A DNA stretch of 64,000 nt from Veillonellaceae bacterium. Lineage in GTDB: Bacteria; Bacillota; Negativicutes; Veillonellales; Veillonellaceae. This document shows positions 36,782 through 45,611 of the stretch, piece by piece. A model generated the notes under the pieces. The model was not told the origin of the DNA, searched no databases, and saw only the letters and a list, made by a program, of their open reading frames with translations. The position numbers were made by a program, and so were the translations under genes. The first letter of the stretch is position 1. The number at the start of each line of letters is the position of its first letter. Where the stretch lies: positions 1-64,000 of the forward strand of contig CAAFUR010000027.1 of NCBI GenBank assembly GCA_900766245.1. The letters run 5' to 3'.

Positions 36782-38206
36782 TTATTCGTTTTCGTGACCT
36801 TTATGCCACCAAGTGATACCTTTTTGAGTTGGTAAAATAGCACGGTCGAAGATTGGATCTTCAATACCTTTAGATTTTTGGCTTACATAGTCTTTCAGAG
36901 CAATGGTTACCAATTTACCTAAACGCAAGATAGATGTAATATTGCAAAGCACTAGGAATGCCATGAACAAGTCCGCTAAGTTCCATACAAGGTTCAATTC
37001 AGCGATACAGCCAACATAGACCATGATGATAACTAATGCACGGAATACATTAATAGCAACTTTATTATTTTTTGTCATATGCGCAATATTCACTTCGCCG
37101 TAAAAATAGTTGCCAATAATGGAACTGTAAGCAAACATGAATACGAATAAGGCGATAACCGCAGGTGCCCAAGCCCCTAATTGGTGACCAATACTGTGTT
37201 GCACAAGGGCTATACCAGTTAAATCAGTGTGTACGTATTCGCCAGATACAAGAACGATGAAGGCGGATGCAGTACATACAAACATAGTATCCACGAATAC
37301 CCCAAGGGACATGATTAAACCTTGTTTTACAGGGTGATTTACATCAGCAGAAGCGGATGCATTTGGTACAGAACCTTCGCCGGCTTCGTTGGAGAACAGG
37401 CCACGTTTAATACCTTGCATTACAGCTGCACCGATGAAACCGCCTGTAGCAGAATCAACAGTGAAAGCTTGTGTAAAGATTGCAGAAATTACGTCAGGTA
37501 GTACAGAGATATTAGCAATCACGATGTACAAGGCGATTAAGAAGTATAAACCTGCCATGAAAGGCACTAAAAACTCAGCTGTTTGAGCGATACGTTTGGC
37601 ACCACCGAAGATAACCAGTGCAGATAAAGCTGCTACGATAAGACCTGTTGTGGACGCATCGATATTCCAAGGTTGTACGGCGATAGCGATGGTGTTTGCT
37701 TGTACAGAGTTATAGATTAGACCGTAGGTAACGCTGATTAAGATGGCAAATAAAACAGATAAGAATGGGCTGTTCAAGCCATGGCGAATATAATAGGATG
37801 GACCGCCACGGAAAGAGCCATCAGGTAAACGCTCTTTGTAGATTTGGCCTAATGTGTTTTCGATGAAGCTGGTAGCCGCACCAAGAAGAGCGATGAACCA
37901 CATCCAGAACACAGCGCCCGGACCACCTAAAGCGATAGCAATAGCGATACCCGCAATATTACCAACACCTACGTGAGAGGCAACACTGATACAGAAGGCT
38001 TGGAATGGAGAAATATGATGGTCACCTTTACTTTTTTCTCCTGCCCCAGATTTTAAAATACGGAACATTTCTGGTAGTTGTCGTAATTGCACGAATCGTG
38101 TGGTTGCCGTAAACCAAACTCCGGCAATAATAAGGAGTGCGATGATGATATTATTCCAGAGGAATCCGTTCACATCGCCCAAGAGTTGAATGATTTGTTC
38201 TTGCAT
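36782..38206 (-). CDS. Alanine/glycine:cation symporter (AGCS family)
   Basis: A 474-residue sodium- or proton-coupled amino acid importer for alanine or glycine. The family signature VGVGNIAGIAIAIALGGPGA is present, as are GGPSYYIRHG and FSNEAGEGSVPNA. About eleven membrane segments are seen. The start is the ATG at 38206, behind AAAGGA; a longer frame to 38257 has no good site. Confidence 0.92.
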   Translation of the reverse strand: MQEQIIQLLGDVNGFLWNNIIIALLIIAGVWFTATTRFVQLRQLPEMFRILKSGAGEKSKGDHHISPFQAFCISVASHVGVGNIAGIAIAIALGGPGAVFWMWFIALLGAATSFIENTLGQIYKERLPDGSFRGGPSYYIRHGLNSPFLSVLFAILISVTYGLIYNSVQANTIAIAVQPWNIDASTTGLIVAALSALVIFGGAKRIAQTAEFLVPFMAGLYFLIALYIVIANISVLPDVISAIFTQAFTVDSATGGFIGAAVMQGIKRGLFSNEAGEGSVPNASASADVNHPVKQGLIMSLGVFVDTMFVCTASAFIVLVSGEYVHTDLTGIALVQHSIGHQLGAWAPAVIALFVFMFAYSSIIGNYFYGEVNIAHMTKNNKVAINVFRALVIIMVYVGCIAELNLVWNLADLFMAFLVLCNITSILRLGKLVTIALKDYVSQKSKGIEDPIFDRAILPTQKGITWWHKGHENE

Positions 38207-38360
38207 AAGGACATCCTTTCTTTCTATGGACATAGCATATTTTCTATAGTATATCATAGGAAGATAGGGAAATGATAGAAAGTTATAACAATCCTAGAAA
38301 AATTGTAAAAAAACATCTATCCACGAGGGGTAAAAGGTGTTACAATGAATCGATAAATAA

Positions 38361-38423
38361 ATGAAGATGCGTCACTACATCCGAACCCATTCCGTACGGA
38401 CTAGTGGCGCTAGCGGTTTTTGA
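38361..38423 (+). other. Possible 20-codon leader ORF overlapping a hairpin before potE
   Basis: An ATG at 38361 (or 38367) opens a 20-codon frame rich in Arg and His (MRHYIRTHSVRT then a short Ser/Gly tail), ending at TGA 38421-38423. Its second half overlaps a hairpin with arms GCGTCACT (38369-38376) and AGTGGCGC (38403-38410), followed by GGTTTTTG. E. coli controls its speF-potE operon with an Arg/His-rich leader peptide, SpeFL. There is no good ribosome site for this ORF, so translation is unproven. Confidence 0.3.
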
Positions 38424-38474
38424 CGACACGGATACTTGAAATGCTCAAGTGATGTATGGAAAGGGGCTTGATAC

Positions 38475-39809
38475 ATGAAAACCACCGCTAAAAAAATGTC
38501 TGTATTCCAACTGACATCCATCGTGGCAGCCAATATGTTGGGTGCTGGAATTATTATGCTACCGTCTCAACTAGCACAGGTAGGCACCATTTCTATCCTA
38601 TCTTGGATAATCACTGTACTAGGGTCCTTGACCTTGGCCTATATTTTCGCCCAATGTGGTTTATTTACAAAGAAAGCAGGCGGCTTAGGTGGCTATGTAG
38701 AATATGCCTTCGGTAGGACAGGCCATTTTATGGCGAACTACTCCTATGCAGTGTCCTTGGTCATTGCCAATGTGGCCATCGCCATATCCATTGTAGGGTA
38801 TGGGGCTGTGTTGTTTGACGTACACCTTTCACCGTTAGAAGTGAGTTTAGCAACTATCGCGTTGCTCATGGTGGCAGCTTTAATCAATGTGCGTGGTAAT
38901 AAGAGCACAGGGCGCATTAGTAACATTACCATTTGGGGAACGATGTTGCCAGTCCTATTTATTGGCGTGTTTGGTTGGTTTTGGTTCGATCCAGAGATGT
39001 TTGTGTCTGTTTGGAACCCACAAGAACTGCCCGTATTTGATGCGGTTAGTCAGTCCATTTCCCTTACCTTGTGGGGCTTTTTAGGCTTTGAGTCGGCGGC
39101 AGCTAATGCAGATGCTGTTGAAAACCCTAAAAAGAATGTACCTATAGCGACATTTTTTGGCACGTTGGCAGTAGCCGTGGTGTATATTGTATCTACAAAT
39201 ATTATGGCGGGTATCATTCCTAACATCGAGTTAGTGAATTCCACCGCTCCTTTCGGGTTAGTGTTTGCTTATATGTTTAATGGCACAGCAGGCAAAATCG
39301 TGATGGCTCTCATGGCAGTTTCTTGCTTTGGGGCGATTATGGGATGGCAATTTACTTTGAGCCGTGTGTTTAAAAGTTGTGCAGAAGCAGGATTCTTTCC
39401 TAAAGTATTTGCCCGTGTGAATCGTGTGGATTCTCCGGTGCGAGGTATTTTCATTCTCTTGGCATTGCAAGGTATCTTAGCTTTGATGACCACCGATGAA
39501 AGTTTGAATGAACAGTTTGCACAGCTTGTTAACTTAGCGGTAGTGACCAATGTATTCCCCTACATTCTTTGCTGCGTGGCAGTGAATAAGATGCTCTCTG
39601 TTGAGGGCGCTAGTACGGGATTACGTCGCCTCATCTATGTGATGAGCGCCGTAGCCATTGCCTACGATAGCTATGCGATTTACGCTTGTGGTGAAGTCCC
39701 TGTACAAGGCGGGGCCACCGTTATCCTGTTTGGGTATATAGCATACCAAGCTGCCTTCCATTGGAGACCACGCTTAGTGAAAGCGATTGGCAAGGGGACA
39801 GCGTATTAA
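38475..39809 (+). CDS. potE: Putrescine-ornithine antiporter (PotE-like)
   Basis: A 444-residue APC-family transporter with about 12 membrane segments. It matches E. coli PotE along its length: MLGAGIIMLPSQLAQVGTIS, GGLGGYVEYAFGRTGHFMAN, then ENPKKNVPIA and STAPFGLVFA are all close counterparts. It exchanges putrescine for ornithine or takes up putrescine; CadB (lysine/cadaverine) is the nearest alternative. In E. coli potE sits with speF, but here the decarboxylase gene is 22 kb away. The start follows GAAAGGGGC. Confidence 0.82.
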   Translation: MKTTAKKMSVFQLTSIVAANMLGAGIIMLPSQLAQVGTISILSWIITVLGSLTLAYIFAQCGLFTKKAGGLGGYVEYAFGRTGHFMANYSYAVSLVIANVAIAISIVGYGAVLFDVHLSPLEVSLATIALLMVAALINVRGNKSTGRISNITIWGTMLPVLFIGVFGWFWFDPEMFVSVWNPQELPVFDAVSQSISLTLWGFLGFESAAANADAVENPKKNVPIATFFGTLAVAVVYIVSTNIMAGIIPNIELVNSTAPFGLVFAYMFNGTAGKIVMALMAVSCFGAIMGWQFTLSRVFKSCAEAGFFPKVFARVNRVDSPVRGIFILLALQGILALMTTDESLNEQFAQLVNLAVVTNVFPYILCCVAVNKMLSVEGASTGLRRLIYVMSAVAIAYDSYAIYACGEVPVQGGATVILFGYIAYQAAFHWRPRLVKAIGKGTAY

Positions 39810-40201
39810 AAATATAATAGAATATGGTGTGGATAGATACTATAGATAAATTTATGGAAGTTTTAGGAAAATTTCATAAAATTTCATAAAACTTCATGAA
39901 ACTTTCACAAAATTTTCATAAATATCGTGTATGATATTCTCATAAAGGTTGATGCTGTATCAAGATGTATGTTTTGGTACAGTATTTCTATTTTCTTTCG
40001 TGATGGTAGTTATCATGAGAATAGGAAATATTTTTGTGGTTAATTCCTATTTCTCCACTATTCATTAATGAAAGGTAAAAACTAAGAGTATTGATATAAT
40101 AATAGTTGTATGATTTTTATGTATAGTAAGTATATACATGGTAGTGTTCTTATGTGATGGGAAAACACACATAAGTATTAAGTAACAGAAAGGTGATAGA
40201 A
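39810..40201. other. Long upstream region of the adhesin gene
   Basis: No gene is seen. It holds five phased TTCAT/TTCAC repeats (39871-39923), a -10-like TATGAT at 39930-39935, and a hairpin with a T-rich tail (GCTGTATC 39954-39961 with GGTACAGT 39976-39983, then ATTTCTATTTTC). The rest is AT-rich up to the ribosome site AAAGG at 40189-40193. Confidence 0.5.
39871..39935 (+). promoter_or_regulatory. Phased TTCAT direct repeats with a -10 element
   Basis: TTCAT or TTCAC occurs at 39873, 39883, 39893, 39904 and 39915, that is every 10-11 bases, with A/T-rich fillers. TATGAT follows 10 bases after the last unit. This layout resembles binding sites of OmpR/PhoB-type response regulators, which replace a -35 element. 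Confidence 0.45.
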
Positions 40202-42298
40202 ATGAATCAAATGTATCGAGTTGTATGGAACAAAACAAAGGAAATGTATGTAGTGGTGTCTGAATTGGCAAGCACTGTAAACGGTAAAGCAGTGAAAGCA
40301 GGTGTATTAGGCGCTGTGTTAGCAGTAACAGCATTTGCAGGACCTGTACATGCGACGTTGAATGAAGCGGGTACTGGCTCTGATAACAATGTAGCATTTG
40401 GTGCAGGATCAAATGCAGGTGGAAAGAATAGTACTGTTATTGGGCCAAATGCTAATACAAATGGAGAAAATGCAATAGCTATCGGTACCGGCGCATCTGC
40501 AGGTAGCACAGGAACGCAGGCACAATCTGGTGTAGCAATAGGTGGTAGTGCAAATGCGAAGAGTAATCGTGCAGTAGCAGTCGGAGATAGTGCACAAGCT
40601 TCTTGGTACGGTACAGCTTTAGGTTCTAGATCTATTGCTGCTGCAAATAGTGTAGCTATCGGTGGTGGTGGAAGCGCAGATCAGTCCTATGCTGTGGCAT
40701 CATTAGGTAACTCTGTAGCGTTGGGATCTTTTGCTAGAACTACAGCAGGAGTAGCTACTAAAGAGGCGTCTGTTACATCAGATGATACTACATTAAAGCT
40801 GACAAACTTTGCTGGAGATAAATTAGCAAAGGGCACAGGATTCGTTTTATCTGTAGGTGATAAAGGTAAAGAACGCCAAATTCAACATGTGGCAGCAGGT
40901 CAAGTAACTGCTGATTCAACAGATGCTATGAATGGTAGTCAATTATATTCAACTCTAGCTACACTAGCTAATGTGGCGGGTTCTGTTAAAAATATCGTAG
41001 GCGGTGATGCAAAGGTTGATGAAAATGGTAAAATTACTGTTACGAATATTGGTGGTACAAAAAAATCTTCTATTTCTGATGCAATCAAAGCGGGTAAAAC
41101 AGAAGTAGCAGAAGGCAAGAATGTAACTGTTACTAAAGGCGAGGGTGCTGACGGACAAGCTATCTACACAGTAGCTGTAAAAGACGATATTACATTAAAC
41201 AGTGTAACAACTGGTACGACAAAAATGGATGCTGATGGTCTTAGCATTGGAGATAAAAACTATGTTTCTGCCGATGGATTGAATGCGAATGACCAAGCAA
41301 TCAAAAATGTAGGCGCTGGTAAGGTAGCGGCAGGCTCCAAAGACGCCGTGAATGGCGATCAACTACATAAAGTAGAAGAAAAAGTTAACAAAGTAAAAAA
41401 TACAGCAGAATCCTTAAAAACTGCATTAGGTGGTAATGCAACTATTGAAGATGATGGATCTGTAAAAGTAACTGATATTGGTGGTACAGGTAAAGATACT
41501 GTTGATGCTGCTATCAAAGCAGTAAAAACAGAAGTAAAAGCTGGCGATAATGTGACAGTAACGCCTTCCACTAATGGAAAAGACGGACACCCTATCTATA
41601 CAGTAGCTGTGAATAAAGATCTTACAGTAGATACAGTCACAACAGGAGCTACAAAAGTAGATACAAATGGTATCACAATTGATAATAAACAATTTGTTAC
41701 AAAAGATGGTATTAACGCAAATGATACAAAAGTTACTAATGTAGCTGATGGTAAAGTATCAAAAGATTCTAAAGATGCAGTTAATGGTAGCCAATTATAT
41801 ACAGTAAAAGAAAATATTGAATCTACAATTAACCAAAAATTGGGAGATATCAATACAGCAACTACAAATATTAATAATAAAATTGATGGTATTAACCAAA
41901 ATATGAATGCCTTAGAAAATCGTGTGAACTCTCGTATGGACAAAGCAGTAGCTGGTTCTGCAGCCTTAGCAGCATTACATCCATTGGATTTTGATGAAAA
42001 TGATAAATGGAATGTAGCTGCTGGTTATGGTAATTACCGCAGTGGCAGTGCAATGGCATTAGGTGCTTTCTACCGTCCTAATGAAGACACTATGTTCAGC
42101 ATTGGTGGCGCTATGGGCAATGGTCAAAATATGGTTAATGTAGGTGTGAGCCTTAAACTAGGTCAACATAATGGCGTATCCAAGTCTAGAAAAGCTATGG
42201 CCCAAGAGATTGATGACTTAAAAGCTCAGTTGCAAGCACAAAATCAAAAAATTGCTATGTTAATGAATACCATGACAAGTATGCAACAAGGTAAATAA
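40202..42298 (+). CDS. Trimeric autotransporter adhesin (YadA-like)
   Basis: A 698-residue type Vc secreted adhesin on the outer membrane. It begins with an extended signal peptide region (MNQMYRVVWNKTKEMYVVVS), with cleavage likely after VHA at 51. Residues 60-190 form a head of left-handed YadA repeats (e.g. NAIAIGTGAS, NSVAIGGG). Next come stalk modules with NSQ/neck motifs (DAMNGSQLY, DAVNGDQL, DAVNGSQLY); two stalk modules of about 150 residues are related. The YadA anchor beta-barrel lies at about 585-655. A 43-residue charged coiled coil (656-698) follows the anchor, whereas classic members end at the barrel. It probably mediates attachment or aggregation. Confidence 0.92.
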   Translation: MNQMYRVVWNKTKEMYVVVSELASTVNGKAVKAGVLGAVLAVTAFAGPVHATLNEAGTGSDNNVAFGAGSNAGGKNSTVIGPNANTNGENAIAIGTGASAGSTGTQAQSGVAIGGSANAKSNRAVAVGDSAQASWYGTALGSRSIAAANSVAIGGGGSADQSYAVASLGNSVALGSFARTTAGVATKEASVTSDDTTLKLTNFAGDKLAKGTGFVLSVGDKGKERQIQHVAAGQVTADSTDAMNGSQLYSTLATLANVAGSVKNIVGGDAKVDENGKITVTNIGGTKKSSISDAIKAGKTEVAEGKNVTVTKGEGADGQAIYTVAVKDDITLNSVTTGTTKMDADGLSIGDKNYVSADGLNANDQAIKNVGAGKVAAGSKDAVNGDQLHKVEEKVNKVKNTAESLKTALGGNATIEDDGSVKVTDIGGTGKDTVDAAIKAVKTEVKAGDNVTVTPSTNGKDGHPIYTVAVNKDLTVDTVTTGATKVDTNGITIDNKQFVTKDGINANDTKVTNVADGKVSKDSKDAVNGSQLYTVKENIESTINQKLGDINTATTNINNKIDGINQNMNALENRVNSRMDKAVAGSAALAALHPLDFDENDKWNVAAGYGNYRSGSAMALGAFYRPNEDTMFSIGGAMGNGQNMVNVGVSLKLGQHNGVSKSRKAMAQEIDDLKAQLQAQNQKIAMLMNTMTSMQQGK

Positions 42299-42391
42299 TC
42301 CATAGGTTCTAGTATACTGTGTTACATTTACTGATATGCAATACTATATGAATAATAATTGCATAGAAATTACAATAGTAACATTTAAAAT

Positions 42392-42467
42392 AATAGAGGA
42401 AAGTTGATATTTTTGATCAACTTTCCTCTATTGTATTTAGATTCATTTTGTTACAGTCCTTTATAGT
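42392..42467. repeat. Hairpin of the GAGGA..GTTGAT family with conserved 3' tail
   Basis: A perfect 17-bp stem (AATAGAGGAAAGTTGAT at 42392-42408, complement 42416-42432) with a 7-base loop, followed by a tail with ATTTTGTTACAGTCCTTTAT at 42445-42464. The tail nearly matches that at 22796-22831. It lies 94 bases after the adhesin stop and may act as its terminator. Confidence 0.7.
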
Positions 42468-42829
42468 TAAACAGGATAACAGAGTAACAAGATGATTTGC
42501 TCTATCTATGTTTTTAGGGGACTGTCTTGATTATCCTGTATAATCTATATTTCGTGTATTATACTTATAAATATAGGAAAGAATCAAGATGATAATTGTT
42601 TTATATATTGTCTAGATTACATTTGTTTATAACGATGTCATCAACTGATTTCAAGAGTCGAAAAACCCTTGTATTAATGGATTTATTGGCATTTGCGAAA
42701 TGAATATTTTAAAACTTGATTTTAAATATCTAGTTATGCTATATTTGAAAAGCAATATACATAATAAAAGTATATGCTAGGTTTGTTGTGATCATGCATT
42801 ATGCATTTCACATAATACTAATTATAGGT
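42468..42829. other. AT-rich gene-free region
   Basis: I see no credible gene. TGTATAAT at 42537-42544 and other AT-rich hexamers could be promoter elements, but no product is recognisable. Confidence 0.4.
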
Positions 42830-42860
42830 AAAGGACTGACACTTGTGTCAGTCCTTTCCT
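42830..42860. terminator. Bidirectional terminator between adhesin region and mscL
   Basis: A 13-bp perfect stem, AAAGGACTGACAC (42830-42842) and its complement (42845-42857), with A- and T-rich flanks on both strands. It serves mscL on the minus strand. Confidence 0.8.
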
Positions 42861-42918
42861 ATTAATATTATATGAAGTTAAAATTCAAAAAGATAGAAGC
42901 TAGGAGTTGTTGAACCTA

Positions 42919-43362
42919 TCATTCTTTGATAGCCAATTCAGCTGTGCAATGTGGACAGCGTGTTGCATCGTCAGCAATTGTTTCACGGCAATAGTCGCAT
43001 TTACGGACTTCCACCGGCGCTTCTGCAGGTGTAAAACGCTTGATTTGGCTGATAATTGCGAAAATACAGAAAGCAATGATAAGGAATTCAAACACTGTAT
43101 TCAAGAAAAGACCATAGGCTAGTACAGGGATACCAGCTGCTTTTGCTTCTGCCAAGGTAGTAGGAGCACCACTAGTAGTTAAAGGAATAAATAAATTGGA
43201 AAAGTCTACACCACCTAATAATAAACCGATAGGCGGCATAACCACATCATTTACTAAAGAAGTAACAATTTTACCAAAAGCGGCACCAATGATAACGCCC
43301 ACAGCTAAATCTACTACGTTACCGCGCATGGCAAAGTCTTTAAAATCTTTCAAAAAACTCAT
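42919..43362 (-). CDS. mscL: Large-conductance mechanosensitive channel with C-terminal zinc ribbon
   Basis: A 147-residue MscL: the N-terminal amphipathic helix and first membrane helix ([20 protein letters not shown]) are classic, and a second membrane helix lies at about 82-105. After the cytoplasmic helix start, the usual C-terminal bundle is replaced or followed by a zinc ribbon with C122, C125, C136 and C139 (CDYC...CPHC). It releases solutes on osmotic downshock. The ATG at 43362 follows GGAG. Confidence 0.92.
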   Translation of the reverse strand: MSFLKDFKDFAMRGNVVDLAVGVIIGAAFGKIVTSLVNDVVMPPIGLLLGGVDFSNLFIPLTTSGAPTTLAEAKAAGIPVLAYGLFLNTVFEFLIIAFCIFAIISQIKRFTPAEAPVEVRKCDYCRETIADDATRCPHCTAELAIKE

Positions 43363-43490
43363 ACTAATCTCCATTTCAAAACTTACAAACTAAAAAAATA
43401 TAATGTATATTATAACGCAAATACATCGAAAAAGATAGATATTGAAGTATAAAATAAATGCATAGATAAACAATGATTCATAGATTACAA

Positions 43491-43538
43491 AAAAGCTGTC
43501 ATACAATATGGGGGAGAGACCAATGGATGACAGCTTTT
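43491..43538 (-). terminator. Terminator of the DeoR-type regulator gene
   Basis: A 12-bp stem (AAAAGCTGTCAT 43491-43502, ATGACAGCTTTT 43527-43538) followed on the minus strand by TTGTAATC. Confidence 0.75.
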
Positions 43539-43541
43539 GTA

Positions 43542-44297
43542 TTAACGATGATGATCAACTTCTTGAATATTTGCATAGTTCCGATATAATTCATTAGGTA
43601 ATTTAGTGGTAATAATAGACGCTTTATCAATGGTGGCAAAAGTAACAGATGAAATGCGATCAAATTTAGATGGATCTGCTAAGACAAAGGCATTATGACA
43701 TTTATGTAATGCTTTTTCTTTTACAGCTGCATCGAGAGGATCTTCTGTAGTAAAACCAGATCTATAACTAATACCATGAGTACCAAAGAAGCCTTGGGTA
43801 AAGTTATACGATTCCAATTGATTAAGGGCTACGCTACCGACGATTGATGAGGAAATGGGATTTACAGTGCCACCTAATAAGATGACTTTCAAATGACGTG
43901 ATGCCAAGTGTGTAGCATGGTGAATGCCATTTGTTACAAAGGTTGCATTCGTATGCTGTAGATAGTGTAATACCATTTCTGTTGTACTGCCCGCATCGAT
44001 AAAGATGAACCCAGAGGAGCTCACAAGCTCAGAAGCAGCTAGAGCAATAGATTCTTTCGCATCACGGTACATGACAGATTTAGGAACCATATCAATGTCC
44101 GTTGTTGTATGATCGATTGTGAGGCTCGCAGCACCACCGTGAACCTTTTGTAATAAACCTTTGTTGTGGAGATAGGCTAAATCTCTGCGTATTGTAGGCG
44201 CTGAAGAAGACAAAGCTGTTACCAGCTCGTGTACGGTGACTACACGATTTTGTTTCAAGCGTCGTAAAATAGCAGAATAACGTTCTTCAGGAAGCAT
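43542..44297 (-). CDS. DeoR/GlpR family transcription regulator
   Basis: A 251-residue repressor of the sugar-metabolism type. The N-terminal winged helix contains the DeoR signature (SAPTIRRDLAYLHNKGLLQ then HGGA). The C-terminal sensor is the isomerase-like DeoR domain (FIFIDAGSTTEMVLHYL, LLGGTVN, GFFGTHGI). No sugar kinase or phosphotransferase gene adjoins it, so its target is unknown. It is divergent from dapF. Confidence 0.9.
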   Translation of the reverse strand: MLPEERYSAILRRLKQNRVVTVHELVTALSSSAPTIRRDLAYLHNKGLLQKVHGGAASLTIDHTTTDIDMVPKSVMYRDAKESIALAASELVSSSGFIFIDAGSTTEMVLHYLQHTNATFVTNGIHHATHLASRHLKVILLGGTVNPISSSIVGSVALNQLESYNFTQGFFGTHGISYRSGFTTEDPLDAAVKEKALHKCHNAFVLADPSKFDRISSVTFATIDKASIITTKLPNELYRNYANIQEVDHHR

Positions 44298-44513
44298 AGT
44301 AAAATCACCTCCAATATATGATTAACCTAATACTGCTTAGGAAAACGTACCTATTATTTTTCCTATATTCATGGTAATATAAATGGCAAATAAATTATAG
44401 TAGTCTAAGGTGGTTTTCATCAAAATGTATAAAAGAAAAGAGTATATTTTGCGATAAATTAAATATCCGCTCTGTGCGGATAGAGATTAGATAATACAGA
44501 TGAGGAGATACGT

Positions 44514-45353
44514 ATGAAAATAACAAAAATGCATGGTTTAGGAAATGATTTTATCGTCTTCTTTGATGATGGTACAAGACAATTTGATGTGACAGATATG
44601 GCACAACGCCTTTGTGATCGTCATACAGGTATCGGCGCAGATGGTCTTGTTATTGTCATGCCTTCTAAGGTAGCAGATGTGCGCATGCGCATTATTAATT
44701 CTGATGGTAGTGAAGCGGAAATGTGTGGCAATGGTATTCGTTGCTTTGCAAAGTATGCGTACGACCGCAAGATCATTGATAAAGAAGTATTCACGGTAGA
44801 AACGCTAGCCGGTATTATGACACCTACCATTATTGCAGAGGATGGTGTGGCTAAACTGGTGAAAGTAAACATGGGCAAACCTACTTTTCCAGCAAAGGAC
44901 ATTCCTATGGATATCGAATCAGATAAGGTCATTGACTATACCATTGATGTAGATGGTACATCCTATGTGGTGAGTTCTGTGTTGTTAGGGGTGCCGCATA
45001 CAGAAGCGTTCGTAGAAGATGTAACAGCAGTTCCGTTGACAGTATTAGGACCGAAGATTGAAAAACATTCACTATTCCCAAAAGGGACGAATGTGAACTT
45101 TGTACAAGTAGTGGATGAAAATACTGTGAAAGTCCGCACTTGGGAACGTGGTGCTGGAGCTACCTTGGCATGTGGTACAGGCTCTTGTTCTAGTGCTGTT
45201 ATGGCGCATGAGAAAGGTCTTACTGGTCGCTCTGTAGATGTGGAATTATACCTTGGTACTTTGCACATCGACTATGATGAGGACGGAACAGTGTATATGA
45301 CAGGACCTGCTGCAGAGGTATTCACGTTAGATTTAGAGTCTGTAACTTGTTAG
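44514..45353 (+). CDS. dapF: Diaminopimelate epimerase
   Basis: Interconverts LL- and meso-diaminopimelate for lysine and peptidoglycan synthesis. Both catalytic cysteines are in place: C71 in EMCGNGIRC and C220 in LACGTGSCSSAV. The length, 279 residues, is normal. The ATG follows GAGGAG, and a small leader hairpin (ATCCGC / GCGGAT, 44465-44481) precedes it. Confidence 0.96.
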   Translation: MKITKMHGLGNDFIVFFDDGTRQFDVTDMAQRLCDRHTGIGADGLVIVMPSKVADVRMRIINSDGSEAEMCGNGIRCFAKYAYDRKIIDKEVFTVETLAGIMTPTIIAEDGVAKLVKVNMGKPTFPAKDIPMDIESDKVIDYTIDVDGTSYVVSSVLLGVPHTEAFVEDVTAVPLTVLGPKIEKHSLFPKGTNVNFVQVVDENTVKVRTWERGAGATLACGTGSCSSAVMAHEKGLTGRSVDVELYLGTLHIDYDEDGTVYMTGPAAEVFTLDLESVTC

Positions 45354-45465
45354 ATAGATGCTAATAGGTAGAAACATAAGAAGGGTGAGAGCTTAAATTA
45401 TATAAATAATCAAGATATAATGACATCGCCATGTAGTCTTAGGAATACAATATATGTTAACGATA

Positions 45466-45509
45466 AAAGAGGAACGTTGATCAAATCGTATCAACGTTCC
45501 TCTTTTTCT
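45466..45509. terminator. Bidirectional terminator, GAGGAACGTTGA family
   Basis: A perfect 15-bp stem (AAAGAGGAACGTTGA at 45466-45480, complement 45491-45505) with T-rich flank on the plus strand and A-rich start giving T on the minus strand. It separates dapF from the convergent SLH gene. Confidence 0.82.
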
Positions 45510-45611
45510 ATGTACCATCATGAAAAAATAAAATAATAGTATGGCTTTACATCAGATATGCCACCTTGTATTAGAGCTAGCTGCTCTAGTGCATTGCTAA
45601 TTAACGCATGC

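Noticed and set aside
40207..41943. Minus-strand frames opposite the adhesin gene
   Set aside because: They follow from the repetitive Gly/Asn/Thr codons of the adhesin and have no start signals.
42585..42620. Tiny ORF (8 codons) after AGGAAAG in the gap before mscL
   Set aside because: Too short to support, with no downstream gene on the same strand that it could control.
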